Shown: one piece after another, positions 1 through 7,437 of the stretch
Layout of the letters: every line of letters starts with the position of its first letter
Position numbering within the stretch: the first letter of the stretch is position 1
Assembly: GCA_009731375.1 (NCBI GenBank)
Contig: BJOX01000378.1
Coordinates: 326,303-346,418, forward strand
Direction of reading: 5' to 3'
Length of the DNA stretch: 20,116 nt
Source of the DNA: Paulinella micropora
Lineage: Eukaryota; Cercozoa; Imbricatea; Euglyphida
Notes under the pieces: generated by a model
The model's input: only the letters and a program-made list of their open reading frames with translations
Told to the model about the DNA's origin: nothing
Databases searched by the model: none
Made by a program: the position numbers and the translations under genes

Positions 1-1
1 A

Positions 2-1339
2 TGTGGCTTCGGATTGTCTGATGTTAAGGCTCTTGCCCCCATCGCATACGCTGCATCACTTGCAGACGCTGCACTCAGGATTTGGGCCGCGCTTGAGATA
101 GTGAATCCTAGCTATGTTGCATCCGTTTTGAATGCTGATAATAAGTATCATCCTAACCCTCTCCCTCTCTTCTTAGAAGTCTGTCCTACTCTGGATCGAC
201 TGCGCGCTCAGGCGAATGACAACCCAGTTACAAAGCACTCGGGCGGCATCAACCTCTCCATCCCCATCACCACTCTTCTCCCCCTTTGTGATGACCTTAC
301 TTCTCTCTCTTTCCCTTCATTTATACAACACTATGCTCTGCCCTCCTCTCCATACCTATCTGCTCGTGCCGATATTGATAAATATGCTCTGCGTTTTTGC
401 AAATTACAAAAATGCTTTCTTGCTCAGCACAACTTTCAGCGATTTGAGAACTGGCGAGCACGTGACGTCCCCGACGTTGAACGAGCACGTCAGAACGCTC
501 TACTTGCTGAAGGCGCTAACCTTGCTCTTACATGCCCACCCATCCACACATACCTCGTACTTCAAGATCAGGCATGGGATCTCATGGGACAAAGGCGCGC
601 CGGCCTCGTCGACCTATCAAAAGAACTGCCACCCGACCCAGGACCTTATGCTTGCTGCGAATGCAAAGCTACCTTCCTCACTCTCTCTGCACTTGAAACA
701 CACACTGACAACACATGCACACACAAGCGCGCTTCTGCTGCTAAGCTCAAGCATGATGGCCTTGTAAAGCTATTGTATGAGGACGTTTCAAAGGTAGGTG
801 GGATGAACGCAAAGCTCGAGCCTCGTTACTACAATGACGAGAAACGATGGATCGACCTCGCTGTTTTCACCTCTGCGAATACTACCTCTCCGCTACAGCT
901 TGACACTGATCTTGCAGTCACCAACCCTATCGCTCCATCCTATGTCGAAGATACCATTCGCGACGTGTATGCTGCCATCGAGAAGCGTGAAACCGAAAAA
1001 ATCAACAAACACGCGGAAGGATGTAAGCAGGCTGGCGCGGAATTCATCCCCTTTGTCATGTCTAGCTTCGGTGGATTTGGAACGCAGGCTCAAGTCTTCA
1101 TGAGGAACATCGGTGAGCAGGCAGCATTCTACATGCCATCGATCTACAGTCCGCAAGCGTACGCTCTACGGATCAAGACTATTCTTCACTTTGCAATCCA
1201 TCGCTGGAATTGCATCAACTGGATGCATCAACTCAGGAAGTCCAACTGCCTACATCCGCACAGACTCCCACAGCACAAGAGACGGGCTATCAGCCTCGCA
1301 TCTGCTTTCCCATACAGGGAATCGCGTCGATTTGAGTAA
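2..1339 (+). CDS. Non-LTR retrotransposon polyprotein, C-terminal part, with restriction-like endonuclease (partial)
   Basis: This frame is open to the left window edge, so the reverse transcriptase core lies upstream. The first codons read C-G-F-G-L-S-D-V, then A-rich residues, resembling the GLGL-rD...AyLAS segment that follows the thumb in many non-LTR polymerases. Numbered from the TTG at 14, a zinc finger follows at about residues 214-237 (C-x2-C-x12-H-x4-C or H-x6-H). A PD-(D/E)xK-like nuclease comes next: D281 in RWIDLAVF, D297/D299 in LDTDLAV, E326-x2-K329, then the conserved stretch with GAEFIPFVMSSFGGFG (residues 341-356). Finger followed by nuclease is the order in R2/R4/CRE-type elements that nick their own target. 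The last ~40 residues look less conserved. It ends at TAA. No internal stop is seen, so this copy may be young. The family call rests on motif recognition only. Confidence 0.78.
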   Translation, partial: CGFGLSDVKALAPIAYAASLADAALRIWAALEIVNPSYVASVLNADNKYHPNPLPLFLEVCPTLDRLRAQANDNPVTKHSGGINLSIPITTLLPLCDDLTSLSFPSFIQHYALPSSPYLSARADIDKYALRFCKLQKCFLAQHNFQRFENWRARDVPDVERARQNALLAEGANLALTCPPIHTYLVLQDQAWDLMGQRRAGLVDLSKELPPDPGPYACCECKATFLTLSALETHTDNTCTHKRASAAKLKHDGLVKLLYEDVSKVGGMNAKLEPRYYNDEKRWIDLAVFTSANTTSPLQLDTDLAVTNPIAPSYVEDTIRDVYAAIEKRETEKINKHAEGCKQAGAEFIPFVMSSFGGFGTQAQVFMRNIGEQAAFYMPSIYSPQAYALRIKTILHFAIHRWNCINWMHQLRKSNCLHPHRLPQHKRRAISLASAFPYRESRRFE

Positions 1340-1480
1340 TTAGCTTTTAGCTATAGCTAGTTTGAATTATGAGCACTCTGACTAGACTAGGACTATTAAT
1401 ATTTATGAATTAGTTTCTATTATTTGTACAACGTTTTATTATTATTAAAATATTTTCTTGTGAAAAAAAAATAAAAAGTT
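1340..1480 (+). other. 3' UTR and A-rich tail of the upstream retrotransposon
   Basis: AT-rich sequence follows the TAA stop. An ATTAAA hexamer lies at 1444-1449, and an A-rich run (A9, T, A5) begins about 14 bases later at 1463-1477. This spacing fits a polyadenylation signal plus retrotransposed poly(A) tail, so the element probably ends near 1478. A target-site duplication cannot be tested because the 5' end is outside the window. Confidence 0.55.
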
Positions 1481-1908
1481 CCTGCAGTAGTTTACTGAAA
1501 TTTTTCCAAACCCGCCGATGAACTTCACGGGCAGTGGCTTTTTAGACCCTGTGAATTTCATGGGGAGTGGAAACGGAAAGGCTTTGCCACTTCTTCTACA
1601 GCGGATTTCTGTGCAAATTCTGATTTTTTTGAAACCACACTTTGTGGCACTCCCCGTGAACTAGGCGGAGACAAACGGGAGATTTTGACTGGAGACGGGA
1701 AGTGTTTTTACTGGAGACGGGAAATGTTTTTAACAAATCCTTTTATCGGTCCAATCTTTCGGATGTATTAAAAATAGTGGCACCAAATGCGGTCGAATCC
1801 CCGGGATATTGGTCTCACATTCTCTCTACCGCGACCTCTTCTTCAGACAGTTTACCACCCCCAACCTCGAATGCAACCTTGCGTTCTGTGCCAGCCAGAG
1901 CCACCGTG
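1481..1908. other. Unassigned intergenic DNA with short repeats
   Basis: No convincing gene. A 14-bp motif close to TTCAYGGGSAGTGS occurs at 1524-1537 and 1557-1570 on plus and at 1647-1660 on minus. The phrase ACTGGAGACGGGAARTGTTTTTA occurs twice in tandem at about 1689-1732. An open frame at 1702-1998 has no recognisable domain and runs into an inverted repeat, so I do not call it a gene. Confidence 0.5.
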
Positions 1909-2079
1909 ATCATACACAATAACAGACGATACCAGCCTTGTACGCCAGCTGCCGAGAAGAAGAAAAATATGCTCGAAAAAAATGTGGAAATGGAATAAGA
2001 AAGAAAAAAAAAAGAAAAAAAAATTCTTCTTCTCGACAACTGGCGTACAAGGCTGGTATCGTCTGTTATTGTGCATGAT
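1909..2079. repeat. 56-bp inverted repeat with A-rich 59-bp spacer
   Basis: The left arm at 1909-1964 and right arm at 2024-2079 are reverse complements over 56 bp with three mismatches by eye. The shared core includes GACGATACCAGCCTTGTACG. The spacer (1965-2023) is almost all A and G on plus. The transcript would form a long hairpin. It could be a foldback element, a MITE, or two head-to-head copies of a short element with A-rich tails. Confidence 0.8.
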
Positions 2080-2104
2080 TTTTCTTGTTGTGGTGCACAA
2101 ATCG

Positions 2105-2307
2105 TGAAATCAGTAGCCTTCAGGCTAACGATTTGTACTGAAGATGATCAGATGCTCATTTGCCAAGTAGTTCATGAAACCAAAGTCGCAAAGGCAAAAG
2201 AAGAAGTGCTTCTGCTTCTTTGCCTTTGCCTTTGATTTAATGAAGTTACTTTTACAAGTGACCTCTGGTCATCCATACAAATCGTTAGCCCGAAGGCCAT
2301 TGATTTA

Positions 2308-2309
<2 letters not shown>
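2105..2309. repeat. Inverted pair of a short interspersed repeat (GAA-tail family)
   Basis: A plus-oriented, diverged copy (about 2105-2212) faces a minus-oriented copy (about 2213-2309). They share the words GCTAACGATTTGTA, GATGA-CAG, AAAGGCAAA and a terminal GAAGAAG. The minus copy matches two further copies at 2627-2766 and 3654-3829 almost base for base, for example CTCTGGTCATCCATACAAAT on plus. No coding potential. In the element's own direction the 3' end is AAAGGCAAAG followed by (AAG)n. Confidence 0.65.
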
Positions 2310-2338
<29 letters not shown>

Positions 2339-2382
2339 CTTCTTCTTCTTCTTCTTCTTCTTCTTCTTCTTCTTCTTCTTCT
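2310..2382 (+). repeat. (TTC)n microsatellite
   Basis: Uninterrupted TTC/CTT trinucleotide array of about 24 units directly abutting the GAA-tail repeat. A short non-repetitive stretch (2383-2420) separates it from the next TTC array. Confidence 0.95.
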
Positions 2383-2420
2383 TGGCTGAGCATGGATTTG
2401 TTTTAGATTGAACTACTGTA

Positions 2421-2627
2421 TCTTCTTCTTCTTCTTCTTCTTCTTCTTCTTCTTCTTCTTCCTCTTCCTCTTCCTCTTCCTCTTCCTCTTCCTCTTCTTC
2501 TTCTTCTTCTTCTTCTTCTTCTTCTTCTTCTTCTTCTTCTTCTTCTTCTTCTTCTTCTTCTTCTTCTTCTTCTTCTTCTTCTTCTTCTTCTTCTTCTTCT
2601 TCTTCTTCTTCTTCTTCTTCTTCTTCT
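2421..2627 (+). repeat. (TTC)n array with an internal (CCTCTT)n block
   Basis: About 207 bp of pyrimidine-only sequence on plus. A block of hexanucleotide CCTCTT units at about 2460-2495 sits inside pure TTC. On minus it is the (GAA)n tail of the repeat copy at 2627-2766. Long homopurine/homopyrimidine mirror tracts like this can form triplex DNA. Confidence 0.93.
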
Positions 2628-2762
2628 TTGCCTTTGGTTTAAGGAAGTTACTCTTACAAGTGACCGCTGGTCATCCATACGAATCCCGAAGGCCATTGAT
2701 TTAACTAAGACGGTGACCCTTCTATTAATTATATTATTAAAGAAACGTTGTAATATATTAGA

Positions 2763-2766
<4 letters not shown>
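2627..2766 (-). mobile_element. Short interspersed repeat with (GAA)n tail, copy 2
   Basis: On minus this starts beside (ATT)n, runs through GGGTCACCGTCTTAGTTAAA and GGCCTTCGGGATTCGTATGG, and ends AACCAAAGGC followed by (AAG)n. The same order recurs at 3654-3829. It is about 140 bp, non-coding, and bounded by (AAT)n on one side and (TTC)n on the other. It could be a SINE or the 3' end of a LINE. I see no clear A and B boxes. Confidence 0.6.

Positions 2767-2830
<64 letters not shown>
2767..2830 (+). repeat. (AAT)n array, 3' tail of SINE copy A
   Basis: About 21 clean AAT units. Read on minus it is the (ATT)n tail following the SINE end GAGAAGCAC. Confidence 0.93.
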
Positions 2831-2831
<1 letters not shown>

Positions 2832-3097
2832 GTGCTTCTCTGTCAATGGCTGATGCATTTCTGCACATGCGCCTCCATCGTCTCACCCGTGAGGGGAGTA
2901 CGAAGAATTGACGATAAGCTCTAATGACACCCCCGCAAGGGCAGTTCCAACACTTCCAGACGGGCCGGTATGTTCAATGAAAATACTGGTCCAGATGGAT
3001 CGGTATGTTCAATGAAAATACTGGTGGCACCGACGGGAATCGAACTGGCGACAGGGCCCAGATGGTAGAACTTGACCACTGGGCTATCACGGTGTCC
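2831..3097 (-). mobile_element. tRNA-derived SINE, copy A (type 1)
   Basis: On minus the element begins GGACACCGTGA. A perfect pol III A box, TAGCCCAGTGG, lies at 3076-3086, and a B-box-like AGTTCGATTCC lies at 3036-3046, followed by CGTCGGTGCCA. The tRNA-like head (about 3025-3097) leads into a ~150-bp body with TTGCGGGGGTGTCATTAGAG and GGAGTACG-like words (complement), and ends GAGAAGCAC plus (TAT)n. A ~36-bp segment containing GGTATGTTCAATGAAAATAC on plus is duplicated in tandem (2966-3022). No open reading frame is expected. Nine more copies or fragments lie in this window. Confidence 0.85.
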
Positions 3098-3262
3098 ATA
3101 ATAATAATAATAATAATAATAATGATAATAATAATAATAATAATACTAATACTAATACTAATACTAATAATAATACTAATACTAATTCTAATAATAATGA
3201 TAATAATAATAATAACAAAAATAACAATAACAACAACAATAATAATAATGATAATAATAATA

Positions 3263-3299
<37 letters not shown>

Positions 3300-3315
3300 T
3301 AATAATATTAATAAT
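3098..3315 (+). repeat. Degenerate (AAT)n array with ACT/AAC variants
   Basis: About 218 bp of AAT units with runs of AATACT, AATAAC and AACAAC. It flanks the 5' side of SINE copy A, so the SINE sits between two arrays of the same motif. The many variant units suggest it is older than the clean tail arrays. Confidence 0.92.
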
Positions 3316-3653
3316 TCTTTTTCTCTTCTTCTTCTTCTTCTTGTTCTTCTTCTTGTTCTTCTTCTTCTTCTTCTTCTTCTTCTTCTTCTTCTTCTTCTCC
3401 TTCTTCTTCTCCTTCTTCTTCTCCTTCTTCTCCTTCTCCTCCTTCTCCTTCTCCTTCTTCTCCTTCTTCTTCTTCTTCTCCTCCTCCTCCTCCTTCTCCT
3501 CCTCCTCATTCTCCTTCTCCTCCTTCTCCTCCTCCTTCTCCTTCTCCTCCTCCTCCTCCTCCTCCTCCCTCCTCCTCCTCCTCCTCCTCCTCCTCCTCTT
3601 CTTCTTCTTCTTCTTCTTCTTCTTCTTCTTCTTCTTCTTCTTCGTCTTCTTCT
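3316..3653 (+). repeat. (TTC)n / (TCC)n compound array
   Basis: About 338 bp, essentially all pyrimidine on plus. It moves from CTT to CTCCTT mixtures to nearly pure CTC (about 3541-3595), then back to CTT. Open frames here (poly-Phe, Ser, Leu, Arg) are artefacts of the repeat. Confidence 0.93.
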
Positions 3654-3829
3654 TTAATGAAGTTACTTTTACAACTGCCTTTGCCTTTGCCTTTGATTTA
3701 ATGAAGTTACTTTTACAAGTGACCTCTGGTCATCCATACAAATCGTTAGCCCGAAGGCCATTTAACTAAGACGGTGACCCTTATATTAATAATGTTATTA
3801 AAGAAACGTTGTCATGTATTAAAATAATA
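3654..3829 (-). mobile_element. Short interspersed repeat with (GAA)n tail, copy 3
   Basis: Same family as 2627-2766, with AAGACGGTGACCCTT and AAAGAAACGTTGT on plus at its 5' side. A TTTAATGAAGTTACTTTTAC segment is duplicated (about 3653 and 3698), giving a partial tandem copy next to the (TTC)n side. Confidence 0.6.
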
Positions 3830-3854
3830 AGTAGTAATAATAATAATGGTAAGA

Positions 3855-3944
<90 letters not shown>
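3830..3944 (+). repeat. (AAT)n array
   Basis: About 33 AAT units after a short irregular lead. On minus it is the (ATT)n tail following the LINE 3'-end fragment at 3945-3996. Confidence 0.93.
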
Positions 3945-3945
<1 letters not shown>

Positions 3946-3994
3946 GGCTTCCTCAGACTGTAGCATCAGATCCAGATCCTGGACATGTGCTGCC

Positions 3995-3996
<2 letters not shown>
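3945..3996 (-). mobile_element. Severely 5'-truncated LINE 3' end (about 52 bp)
   Basis: Matches the 3' end of the LINE at 4791-10880. Both read AGGCTTCCTCAGACT, then AGCATCA, then ATCCAGATCCTGGACATGTG on plus, with about three substitutions. The match stops at TGCCGTT and returns to (AAT)n. This is what a very short target-primed insertion into an (ATT)n array would leave. Confidence 0.75.
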
Positions 3997-4049
<53 letters not shown>

Positions 4050-4074
4050 GTAATAATAATAATAATAATGATAA
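3997..4074 (+). repeat. (AAT)n array
   Basis: AAT units with a few AGT/GAT variants, between the LINE fragment and SINE copy B. Confidence 0.92.
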
Positions 4075-4307
4075 TGCTTCTCTGTCAATGGCGAATGCAT
4101 TCATGTGCCTCCATCGTCTCACCCGCGAGGGGAGTACGAAGATTTGACGATAGGCTCTACTGACACCCCCGCAAGGCAGCTCCAAGCCTTCCAGACAGAC
4201 CAATGCTTTCAAAGAAAATATCCTTTGAAAATACTGGCACCGACGGGAATCGAACTGGCGACAGGTCCCAGATGGTAGACCTTAACCACTGGGCTATCGC
4301 GGTGCCA
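4075..4307 (-). mobile_element. tRNA-derived SINE, copy B (type 2)
   Basis: The minus-strand head at 4235-4306 is tRNA-sized (72 nt). GGCACCG at its start pairs perfectly with CGGTGCC at its end, like an acceptor stem. The A box TAGCCCAGTGG and B-box-like AGTTCGATTCC are intact. The T stem pairs poorly and the anticodon-like loop has 8 rather than 7 bases, so it is a tRNA relic and not a working tRNA. It differs from type 1 by TTTCAAAG...CTTTGAAA and GGCTCTACTGACACC on plus. A small deletion removes part of the 3' region (GCATTCATGTG instead of GCATTTCTGCACATG). Confidence 0.84.
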
Positions 4308-4407
4308 ATAATAATGGTAATAATAATAATAATAATAATAACAATAACAATAATAATAATAAAATAATAATAATAATAAATAAATAAATAAATAAATAAA
4401 TAATAAT
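4308..4407 (+). repeat. (AAT)n to (AAAT)n array
   Basis: AAT units with AAC variants passing into tetranucleotide TAAA repeats (about 4377-4402). Tail of SINE copy C and 5' flank of copy B. Confidence 0.92.
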
Positions 4408-4638
4408 AGTGCTTCTCTGTCAATGGCTGATGCATTTCTGCACATGCGCCTCCATCGTCTCACCCGTGAGGGGAGTACGAAGAATTGACGATAAGCTCTA
4501 ATGACACCCCCGCAAGGGCAGTTCCAACACTTCCAGACGGACCGGTATGTTCAATGAAAATACTGGTGGCACCGACGGGAATCGAACTGGCGACAGGGCC
4601 CAGATGGTAGAACTTGACCACTGGGCTATCACGGTGTC

Positions 4639-4639
<1 letters not shown>
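4408..4639 (-). mobile_element. tRNA-derived SINE, copy C (type 1, about 232 bp)
   Basis: Complete type 1 copy with A and B boxes, the TTGCGGGGGTGTCATTAGAG body and GAGAAGCAC end. It has a single GGTATGTTC segment, so it is probably closest to the ancestral length. (AAT)n lies on both sides. Confidence 0.85.

Positions 4640-4711
<72 letters not shown>
4640..4711 (+). repeat. (AAT)n array
   Basis: About 23 clean AAT units, 3' tail of the SINE D fragment. Confidence 0.93.
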
Positions 4712-4712
<1 letters not shown>

Positions 4713-4760
4713 GTGCTTCTCTGTCAATGGCTGATGCAAATCTGCACATGCGCCTCCATC
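4712..4760 (-). mobile_element. 5'-truncated SINE, copy D (49 bp)
   Basis: Only the 3' end of the SINE is present (AGTGCTTCTC to GCGCCTCCATC on plus), then (AAT)n. The break falls at the edge of the part that resembles the LINE 3' end. Confidence 0.75.
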
Positions 4761-4790
4761 AATAATAGTAATAATAATAATAATAATAAT
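4761..4790 (+). repeat. (AAT)n array, 3' tail of the LINE
   Basis: About ten AAT units with one AGT, adjoining the LINE 3' end. Confidence 0.9.
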
Positions 4791-4811
4791 AGGCTTCCTC
4801 AGACTATAGCA

Positions 4812-5456
4812 TCAAATCCAGATCCTGGACATGTGCCTCCATTGGGTCACCGGGGTCAGCCGATCCCAACGCATTGTCAGGACACCAAACAGACATAGCA
4901 GCAACAGCAACAGCAGGGGCAGATGGGGGCTGTGAAGTGCATGAAGAGCTAGATGCGAGGGTGTTAGCTGAAGGAAGAACTCGGAGACACTACGCTGCGC
5001 TCCCGAACCCCTCTCTCTAGCCAAGACGTCCACACTGCGCGGACGGCCGCGCCGCGCAACATCAACCTCACTTGGGGGAGAGGGTGGGACAGAAGCTGAT
5101 GGAACCTCAGTGAGGTAAATCACCTCCTCGCCCCCATCCTCCACCCCAAGCTCCTCCCTTTTACCCTCCCTAGCAGACCAACACTCAGACACATATGATC
5201 CAAACAACACATCCAACTTTGGAGGGGGACGCAACGCTGTAACCCCTAACAACGCAGCAAGCCTAAAGTTACTGCGGAAGCGCGACTTCCCCTGAAAAAA
5301 CTTACAAAACAAACGTGATTGATCCTCAGGCGATATATCATCCCAACACCGCCGCACAGAGCCCTCCCGCCCAAGCAACATACCCTCAACCACGACCTCA
5401 CCGCCTACGATCTCACCACCCTCCTCACTCCCTCCATCCCCATCAGCACCCCCCAC
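4812..5456 (-). pseudogene. C-terminal extension of LINE ORF2 in a shifted frame
   Basis: This frame overlaps the end of the RT frame by 14 bases at the C6 run (5449-5454). The RT frame stops at 5443 soon after the CCHC motif, whereas this frame continues about 210 codons to the element's 3' end. The simplest reading is a one-base length change in the homopolymer. Residues such as SPEDQSRLFCKFFQGKSRF look protein-like. The last third (Leu-rich, from CAGCAGCAA-type sequence) may be untranslated. No known domain recognised. Confidence 0.5.
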
Positions 5457-7434
5457 CGAGCCTCTGCATACTCAGCAACAGCTGCTTACGTCTCACCTCA
5501 TGCATGGGGCACTCCCATAAGAAGTGCGCAAGGGACTCATTGACATCATCATGACAACAGAAGCAGCGAGGGGACATGCCATTGACCAACTTGATGCGGT
5601 ACAACCGAAGGCGGTTGTTGCAGCTGAGCAACCTTCTCCGAAGCAGATTATAATGCGCATCATTAAGGGCTACCCATCTTGGGAACTCCTTAGTTCCAAA
5701 GACTTGTCTTAGGATGACTCGCAGGCCATCAGTAAGATCGCTGCCTGCCTCTCGCTTGTCCCGCATCAGTTGCTGCACCATCTTGACATCCTGCTGAAGG
5801 GCCCACTTGTCCACAGTCGAACTCCAACCCTCGAGGCGAGGGTCCTTCTCTGAGCTATTTAGAAGCTCCTGAAGCCCTTGTTGTAGATCCATTGAGTCCC
5901 TGATAGCGCCTTCGGCCTCCGCAGTCCAGTCGGATTTGACTTGAGATGCGATGACAGGAAATCGCTCCTCCGGTAGAACACGCAGCCGTCCATAGGACTT
6001 CAGTTGCGCCGCCCGCCGCAAACGCTCCGCACTCAAAGAGCGCGCCAGGAAGAGTGTAATCCACTTGCTTGTCTTAGGGCTGATGCCGAGAATCATCCTC
6101 ATGGGGCGCAGCATTGCTGCCTCCAGCTTGGTGAGCTGCGATACGGGGGCACGCCAGACATCGAAGGCGTACTTCAGCTTGGCCCCCACAAGTTGATTCC
6201 AGCACATGAGACGATACCTAGCTTGTATCTCACCTGCACACCACAAAGAGTACCAACCTGCGGTGGCGACTTCAGTGACACGCGTAGCCCGCAGGGCCTG
6301 CTCCTTCCACTTCAGGTCGTCGGTGATAACCACTCCCAGGTACTTGTACTGACTGGTGACACAAAGCTTCTGGCCGCGGAACCACACCACGGGCTCACCT
6401 CGCTGCCTGATTCTTGGTCGTTTCGCCTTGCTCGACGTGTAAATGGGCATGATTTCCGTCTTGCCGGGCTTCAAGTTGACTTCCAGCCGGTAATCTTCCG
6501 CGAACTTGACCACCACATTGACCATCTTCTGGAGCTCGGTGCGACTGTGAGCGATGAGGGCCACGTCGTCCGCGTAGAGAAGTGCCTTGATGTCGTTCAG
6601 CCGCTTCACATCCGTGATCTTGAGGGCACTCGCCAGCCGATCACACAGCTCATCCATAAAGACGTTGAAGAGTGTGGGAGAGAGAGGGGACCCCTGTTGG
6701 ACGCCTACACCCTCCAGTACTTCGGGGGTGAGTGCTCCATCAACTAGCACTTGCGACGAAGTCTGCTCGTAGCACCTGCGTAGCGTGCGCCAGAACTTGC
6801 CCCTTACACCCAGCTTCCAGAGCCTCTCAAATAGGCCATCTCTCCAAACAGACGGGAAAGCCTTGCGTAGATCGACGAACAGGACATACGACTCCCGCTT
6901 CTGCTGCTGACGCCCCTTCAACCTCTGCCAAAGGGTAAAGACCTGATCCGTAGTGCGACGCCCCGGGCGGAAGCCTCCCTGCTCTGGACGTAGCTTATCC
7001 GGGCCATCCACGAAGAGCGTTAGACGAGTAGCTAATAAGGACAGATACAGCTTACCAAGGCAACTAATAATCGAGATATCCCTCCAGTTGTCAGGATCCG
7101 TAGGATCCCCACCCTTGGGGATATTGACGATGATTCCCTTGCCCCAAGCTTTTGGAGTCCTCTCGGCTTCTCGAATCCAGTTGAAGTACTGCGTTAAGTA
7201 GCCATTGATGTAGGCGCCGCCATACTTGAGCATCTCGTTCTTCACTTTGTCCTCGCCACAAGCTTTGTGGTTACTCAGGGCACGTTGCCTTGCAAGGACC
7301 TCCTCTTGCGTGAACGGCTTGTCCAGCTCTTCGCAAGTGTCTTCACCTACTTCGTGCTCCTTCATAGCCCGGGCCACCTCATCTCTGAAGCGATCGTTCC
7401 AGTGGAACTGCCGCTTAGCTTCGGTGTCCTCCCA
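5443..7434 (-). pseudogene. LINE ORF2, reverse transcriptase half
   Basis: Numbering from the GTG at 7377: IPKGGD (86-91), NWRDISI (97-103), GFRPGRRTTDQVF (135-147), motif A FVDLRKAF (167-174), motif B QGSPLSP (228-234), and the catalytic YADD at 268-271 (6565-6576). A CCHC motif C605-x2-C608-x9-H618-x4-C623 lies near the end. These are hallmarks of non-LTR polymerases that copy RNA at a nicked target. Catalytic aspartates are all present. The open frame reaches up to the TAG at 7435-7437, in phase with the endonuclease frame, so both halves were one ORF. It ends early at TGA 5443-5445 because of the C6 shift. Confidence 0.9.
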
Positions 7435-7437
7435 CTA
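7435..7437 (-). other. In-frame TAG between endonuclease and RT
   Basis: The codon after the stop is in the same phase as the RT frame 57 bases downstream, and the intervening 19 codons (starting WEDTEAKRQFHW) read as sensible protein. One C-to-T change would turn CAG into this TAG. Either this copy is dead or TAG is read through. Confidence 0.85.

Noticed and set aside
216-767. Alternative plus frame inside the first retroelement gene
   Set aside because: Composition is low-complexity and it overlaps the frame that carries the zinc finger and nuclease motifs.
1702-1998. 98-codon plus frame
   Set aside because: It runs through one arm of the inverted repeat into the A-rich spacer and has no recognisable domain.
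2403-2858. Poly-Arg/Tyr/Phe open frames over the arrays (also at 3005-3769, 3781-4212, 14303-15340 and similar)
   Set aside because: They are translations of microsatellites with no start context, domain or non-repeat core.
3025-3097. Functional tRNA gene on minus
   Set aside because: The A and B boxes are good but the T stem does not pair, the anticodon loop is enlarged, and the unit recurs with a fixed body and tail. It is a SINE head.
6004-6747. Plus-strand open frame antisense to the reverse transcriptase
   Set aside because: It lies opposite the catalytic YADD region and shows no domain; a GC-rich antisense shadow.
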